In this document: piece by piece, positions 59,962 through 64,000 of the stretch | How the letters are laid out: each line of letters begins with the position of its first letter | Position numbering within the stretch: position 1 is the stretch's first letter | NCBI GenBank assembly: GCA_029216955.1 | Contig: JANAVB010010791.1 | Location: 6,032,838 to 6,096,837, forward strand | Length of the DNA stretch: 64,000 nucleotides | Source: Iris pallida | Lineage: Eukaryota; Streptophyta; Magnoliopsida; Asparagales; Iridaceae | Direction of reading: 5' to 3' | Made by a program: the position numbers and the translations under genes | The notes under the pieces: model-generated | Databases searched by the model: none | Told to the model about the DNA's origin: nothing | Seen by the model: the letters and a program-made list of their open reading frames with translations, nothing else

Positions 59962-61228
59962 CGGCATTGAACCTGGACCTGCCAATCAGCAAGGAGGAGC
60001 ACCTCTTGTGGACCAGCAGCAACCAGAAGATCAGGCCCAGCACTCAGGAGCAGCCTCCCGAGTCGTACCCACTGGAGGAGAGCCGCCAGTTCAGCCAGTC
60101 CAGCCTGCAGATCCTGATGATGGCACTTTGGTGGGTCTCATCAGATCATTGTTAGCTTTCCAAGATCGTAGAGGCGATGCCTTGTACCAGACAGTGGAGG
60201 ATGCTCTGAATAGAAGTGGACCCCGAGGGAACAGTGCGGTCAATAGTTTTAAGCGCCTGAACCCTCCGTTCTTCGATGGCAGCGAGGATGCCATTGCTGC
60301 CGATGCTTGGCTACAGGATATAGAGGTGATTCTCGAAGCCGCGAAGACTCCAGAAGACGAGAAGGTGGCTGTGGTGCGCCTACAGTTATTGGATCTAGCC
60401 CGCAGTTGGTGGGCCGCACAAGCAGTGGGATTGGCAACACCTGTCCCCTGGGCAGTGTTCAGCGAAAAGTTCCAGACCAAGTATTATGATGCAGTGGCTC
60501 GGTATGACTTGCAGACCAGGTTCAGTAATCTTAAGCAGATGGGGAGGACGGTCGACGGATATGCGGCCGAGTTTTCCAGACTCAGTCGGTTTGCTCCCAC
60601 CTTGGTGGCAACCGAGTTTGACAGAGCGCAGAGGTTCCAGCAGGGACTTCACCTAGAGATTATATTGGCAGTAGAACAGTTCGAGCATCAGACCTATGAT
60701 GCGGTGTTGCGAGCAGCTAGGAGGCACGAGTATACCTCCCAGAGGATAGTGGACAGGACCAGAGGTCGGAAGCGGTCTCACGGCCAGATGACCCAGTCTT
60801 CAGCCCCAGCCCCGGCAGCTAGGGCCTTGACTATTGGAGTTCCCCGAAGGACGGATTCGGTTACGTCGGTTCAGCATTCAACCCCGACGTACCCTCAGCA
60901 GAAATAGAAGCAAGCGCAGCCTTCCGCCGTGGGCTGTTCTTATTGTGGAAAGCCTGGACACGTTGTGTCAGAGTGTCGCAAGGCGCTGGGATTATGCTTG
61001 TTGTGTGGGGCACCGGACCATAGGGTGGGGTCCTGCCCATTCAGAGTCGATTCGGCATCGACAGTATCCAGTCCCTCGGTTATGGGACCAGCACCAGCAC
61101 CAGCACCAGCTCCAGTTCACCAGCAACAGCAGTTCCCGTTCCCGAGGCCATTGCTGACTCAGACCCAGACCTTCCAGCAACAGAACCCGCGGCAGTTTGC
61201 CCTAGCCCAGGCTCAGGTTCAGAACTGT
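59962..61228 (+). pseudogene. gag: Element B gag, one stop, cut by G
   Basis: One frame from GGC ATT GAA (59963), with a Gln/Pro-rich N-terminus. The Gag domain has FKRLNPPFFDGSEDAIAADA, LDLARSWWAAQAVG, FQTKYYDAVARYDL, FSRLSRFAPTLVATEF and RFQQGLHLEI. TAG at 60905 precedes two intact CCHC knuckles (CSYCGKPGHVVSEC and CLLCGAPDHRVGSC, about 60932-61040). A Pro/Ala/Gln-rich tail runs to 61228, where the LTR of G begins. The first ATG in this frame is 60008. If spliced, translation would start in the LTR exon instead. Confidence 0.88.
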
Positions 61229-62579
61229 CACGACCCACACCCAGTATAGGGGCACGAGAAGTGGTTACGTCCAGCCTACGCCGCAGTGTCGGCGGTAGTA
61301 AGCTGTTCTAGGTTGCTAACTAATCTCATGCAGTGAATATAAAAAGTACTTGTCCAGATATCAGCTCCGAATGGAGGGCAAGTAAAGGGTATGATCTACT
61401 CAAACACAGTCTAAACACGAAAAGATAACACAGAAGTTATACCTAAGGAATTAAAGACAACAACAACTAACTACTAAAATAATACACCAATATCTCAAAC
61501 CAACCTTATACAGACTCAAAATCTTAACTTTAATACATCAAGCCAAAACATGAAAGCTAAAGTAGTCTACTAGCTAATCTCCTGAATCACTCCTGAGAGT
61601 CGGGACCAAAGGTAGCTAATCCCTCGCCAGGTCCATGGTAAGCAGGGCATGTGTCCTCAGGATTATCGTCTGTAATATTTTCAACAGGTCCAATCAGGAC
61701 GAGAACGAGCACAACTCATCAAGAAAAACCTAAGTAAATGACAAAGAACTATAAAGCAGTTATAGACAGTTTTATTGATGAGCATGGCAGTTCTATGCAG
61801 GTAATGATGGCACAGAGACACAGTAAGATACAAGAAAAGAAAGGTAACTAAAACAAGAGAAGAATCATGGCAATGAAGACTGTAATAAAAGCTAACTGAA
61901 CTAGAATATCATGTGTGAGTCCAGAGAGTATGATATAAGTCTAATATAATTCCAGTGTGAGTCCAGTCCATATAATCTGATACCAGATAATTTCCAGTAC
62001 AGGATGAGTCCAACAGTGATCAATGAAACCAGGGTGAGTCCAACTATGATCTAACAGTGTGTTTTAAAATATCGAGGTCGACATGCAAACGGCTGTAGGT
62101 ATCAGGCACATCTCTCACTGATCGGGCAAGAGATGGCTATGCTTCCGGTAGATTCCAGTAGGAGATTCCGGATTTAGGGTATGTCTACATGTCTTACTCA
62201 ATATTTCCCCGTCCAGCAAGTGAATCCAGTACAAGACACAAAAATCGAGATGAGTGCGGCCAAATGATGATTCCAGAAATAATTTCGGAATGATTCCAGT
62301 AATTCCAGTAATAGAGATCAGTAAGTAAGGTATGTGTCGCATACATGAATCCAGAAATATCCATACGTGTTGATACAGAGAATCACATAGAACTAACTAG
62401 AACTGAAATACAGTAATCGACAAATAAATGAGAGAATTATCAGAGAATGTACTCGCCTGTTACTCTGGAAAGAGTAGTGTAATATCAGATGTCTGTACCA
62501 GGGTCACAATGTCCTAAAATAGAGCAATACAGTTATGACATGTCCAAAATGAAGGTAAATGAAATCTACAATGCAATCT

Positions 62580-63380
62580 ATATGAATTCTAAGCCAATCT
62601 AGGTCAAAGTCAAACTTGGTCAACACTACAGTCAAACTAAGTCAAATCAAGTCATACTAGGTCACAAGAAGTTAAACTAAGTCATACAAGGTCAAACAAG
62701 GTTAAACAAGTCTAATCTAGGTTAAAGTCAACTCCTGGTCAACACTCTAATCAAACTAGTCAAATACTAGTCAACATGATCAATCTGGGTCAAGTCTAAG
62801 TCAAACTTAGACCAACTAAGGTATTGGTCAAACAAAGACTAGTCAGTCAGGTAATTAGGTTAATCTTGACTAATGGTCAACATCCAGTCAAACCCTATAA
62901 GGCTAACTCAAAACCAAACATAGGCTAACCTGTCTTAGAATACCTAAGATACTATAATACTAGGCTAAGGTATAACCAACTTCCTATACAAGGTATATCA
63001 CTCACAAATACATATAGTACAAACCAAACTTAACCCTATAATCAAGCAAATCCATACTCTAACTCAAATTAAGACTCAACTCCTATTATCTCACTTAACC
63101 CCATACATATCTTCATCTACATGGGACTACCCATATAACTCAAGTTACAATAATACCCTTATATAGGTCAAAACCCTAACCAACTAGTTTACAGTCTAGG
63201 GTTTAGTCAAACCTTAGTCACCAAGTCATTTAGAGTCCATCTAAGTCCATTCTAGGTCAATTAGGTCAAGGTTTGACCTATAGTTGACTTTGGTCAACCA
63301 TGGTCAACAATGGTCAACCTATAGTCAAACTAGTCAACTAGACCTGTTGGTCATTTCTAGACTCATAGGTCATGGGCCAT
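62580..63380 (-). repeat. TTGAC word cluster in G LTR
   Basis: Several dozen GTCAA words on the plus strand (GTCAAACTAG, GGTCAACCATGGTCAAC), which read TTGAC on the LTR sense strand. Spacing is irregular. It is the densest cluster of this word in the window. Confidence 0.7.
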
Positions 63381-63409
63381 AGGCCATAGGCTATGATATC
63401 TAGACACTA

Positions 63410-63412
<3 letters not shown>

Positions 63413-63505
<93 letters not shown>

Positions 63506-63650
63506 CTACCTATATAATGCATATATATATACTCTCATATATACATCAATGTATATAATATAGATATATATATCCCTATTTACATATACCCTCTATGTAT
63601 ACATACATATATATCCAACCTATATATAATACCACATACATATATATATC

Positions 63651-63683
<33 letters not shown>

Positions 63684-63930
63684 AAACTTACATATAGAGA
63701 GGGAAGAAACTATATATATATATATATATATATATTACATATATATATAGAGAGAAAGTGAGAGAGAGAAACATAGAGTAAGAGAGAGAGAGAATGAATA
63801 GAGGGAGAGGGACACTGACACACAGGAAGGGAAGGGGGGTGGTTCCTGGAACCAAATCCAGCCCTCAACACACACACACACAGTAACATATATACATACA
63901 TATGTATATATATATATATAACTCCACCTA
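63413..63930. repeat. (AT)n and TA-rich low-complexity sequence in G LTR
   Basis: Uninterrupted AT dinucleotide at about 63413-63502, then TATATA-rich sequence with a GAGAGA patch (63750-63810) and a CACACACA patch. ORFs in 63710-63995 are artefacts of it. Confidence 0.9.
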
Positions 63931-64000
63931 TACTCTACCAAATACCCCCAAATTCCTCCCACATACTCACATACATATATACTACATATACACATACTAA

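Larger units (their letters stand above)
56888..61228 (+). mobile_element. Element B: chromovirus, 5' part only
   Basis: The LTR starts TGTCACCCCCG inside the C 3' LTR and ends GGGGCGTGACA at 59765. Leader and gag follow until G interrupts at 61229. It is related to F (shared LTR middle, leader and PGxANQQ-like Gag start) but has a different word block. Pol and the 3' LTR are not in the window. Confidence 0.85.
61229..64000 (-). mobile_element. Element G: minus-strand LTR (cut by right edge)
   Basis: Starts TGTCACGACCCACACCC inside the B gag, so 61229 is the outer end of a D-like LTR or solo LTR. It shares the hairpin (61276-61298), the TCAACAGGTCCA block and the GTCAA cluster with D, but is otherwise diverged. 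No gene is visible. The ORF at 62115-62342 has no recognisable feature. The rest, including any pol, lies beyond 64000. Confidence 0.75.

Overview
The window is plant nuclear DNA made entirely of nested LTR retrotransposons. I found no host gene, tRNA, rRNA or CRISPR. The evidence for a plant (flowering plant, probably with a large repeat-rich genome) is a set of Ty3/gypsy chromoviruses of Tekay/Del type, one very large Tat/Ogre-like element with an archaeal-type second RNase H and an antisense plant-mobile-domain-like gene, and GT-AG introns. Letters A-H for elements are mine.

Layout. H: a minus-strand LTR (1-3644, cut by the left edge) sits inside the integrase of a plus-strand chromovirus F. 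The F integrase/chromodomain tail (3645-4335), polypurine tract, LTR (4501-7466) and leader (to 7657) follow. C: a plus-strand chromovirus inserted in the F leader at 7658. Its 5' LTR is split at 9737 by D, its gag-pol is 51515-54957, and its 3' LTR is truncated (54957-56887). D: a minus-strand chromovirus, 9738-50559, TSD ATTTG, with gag-pol at 13590-18520. Its 5' LTR carries two later insertions. A is a 17.9 kb Tat/Ogre-like element (20208-38089, TSD AAGCC). E is a non-autonomous element (38329-47710, TSD TATAC). B: a plus-strand chromovirus (LTR from 56888) cutting the C 3' LTR. Its gag is cut at 61229 by G, a minus-strand LTR running off the right edge. Insertion order is F, then C, then D and B, then A and E (in D) and G (in B). 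H came after F.

How the parts work. Each element encodes, or once encoded, Gag, protease, RT, RNase H and integrase. C, D, B, F and A all carry stop codons, and several canonical Trp, Gln and Arg codons have become stops by C-to-T or G-to-A change. C and D nevertheless keep one reading frame over kilobases. E has no coding capacity but carries the same post-LTR block and polypurine-tract context as the chromoviruses, so it was probably mobilised by them.

The most interesting signals concern splicing. (1) In the chromovirus LTRs a TATA box is followed after 60-100 nt by a good 5' splice site. In F, C and B a short coding exon (Met-Val-x-Thr-Arg) near the LTR end appears to be spliced over the LTR end and primer-binding region into gag, with the phase kept in B and C. 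(2) The Tat element carries a four-exon antisense gene with its own TATA box and phase-consistent introns. (3) The D pol has a 95 bp phase-0 GT-AG interruption that is absent from the F homologue. In addition, every LTR family carries its own block of a repeated short word.
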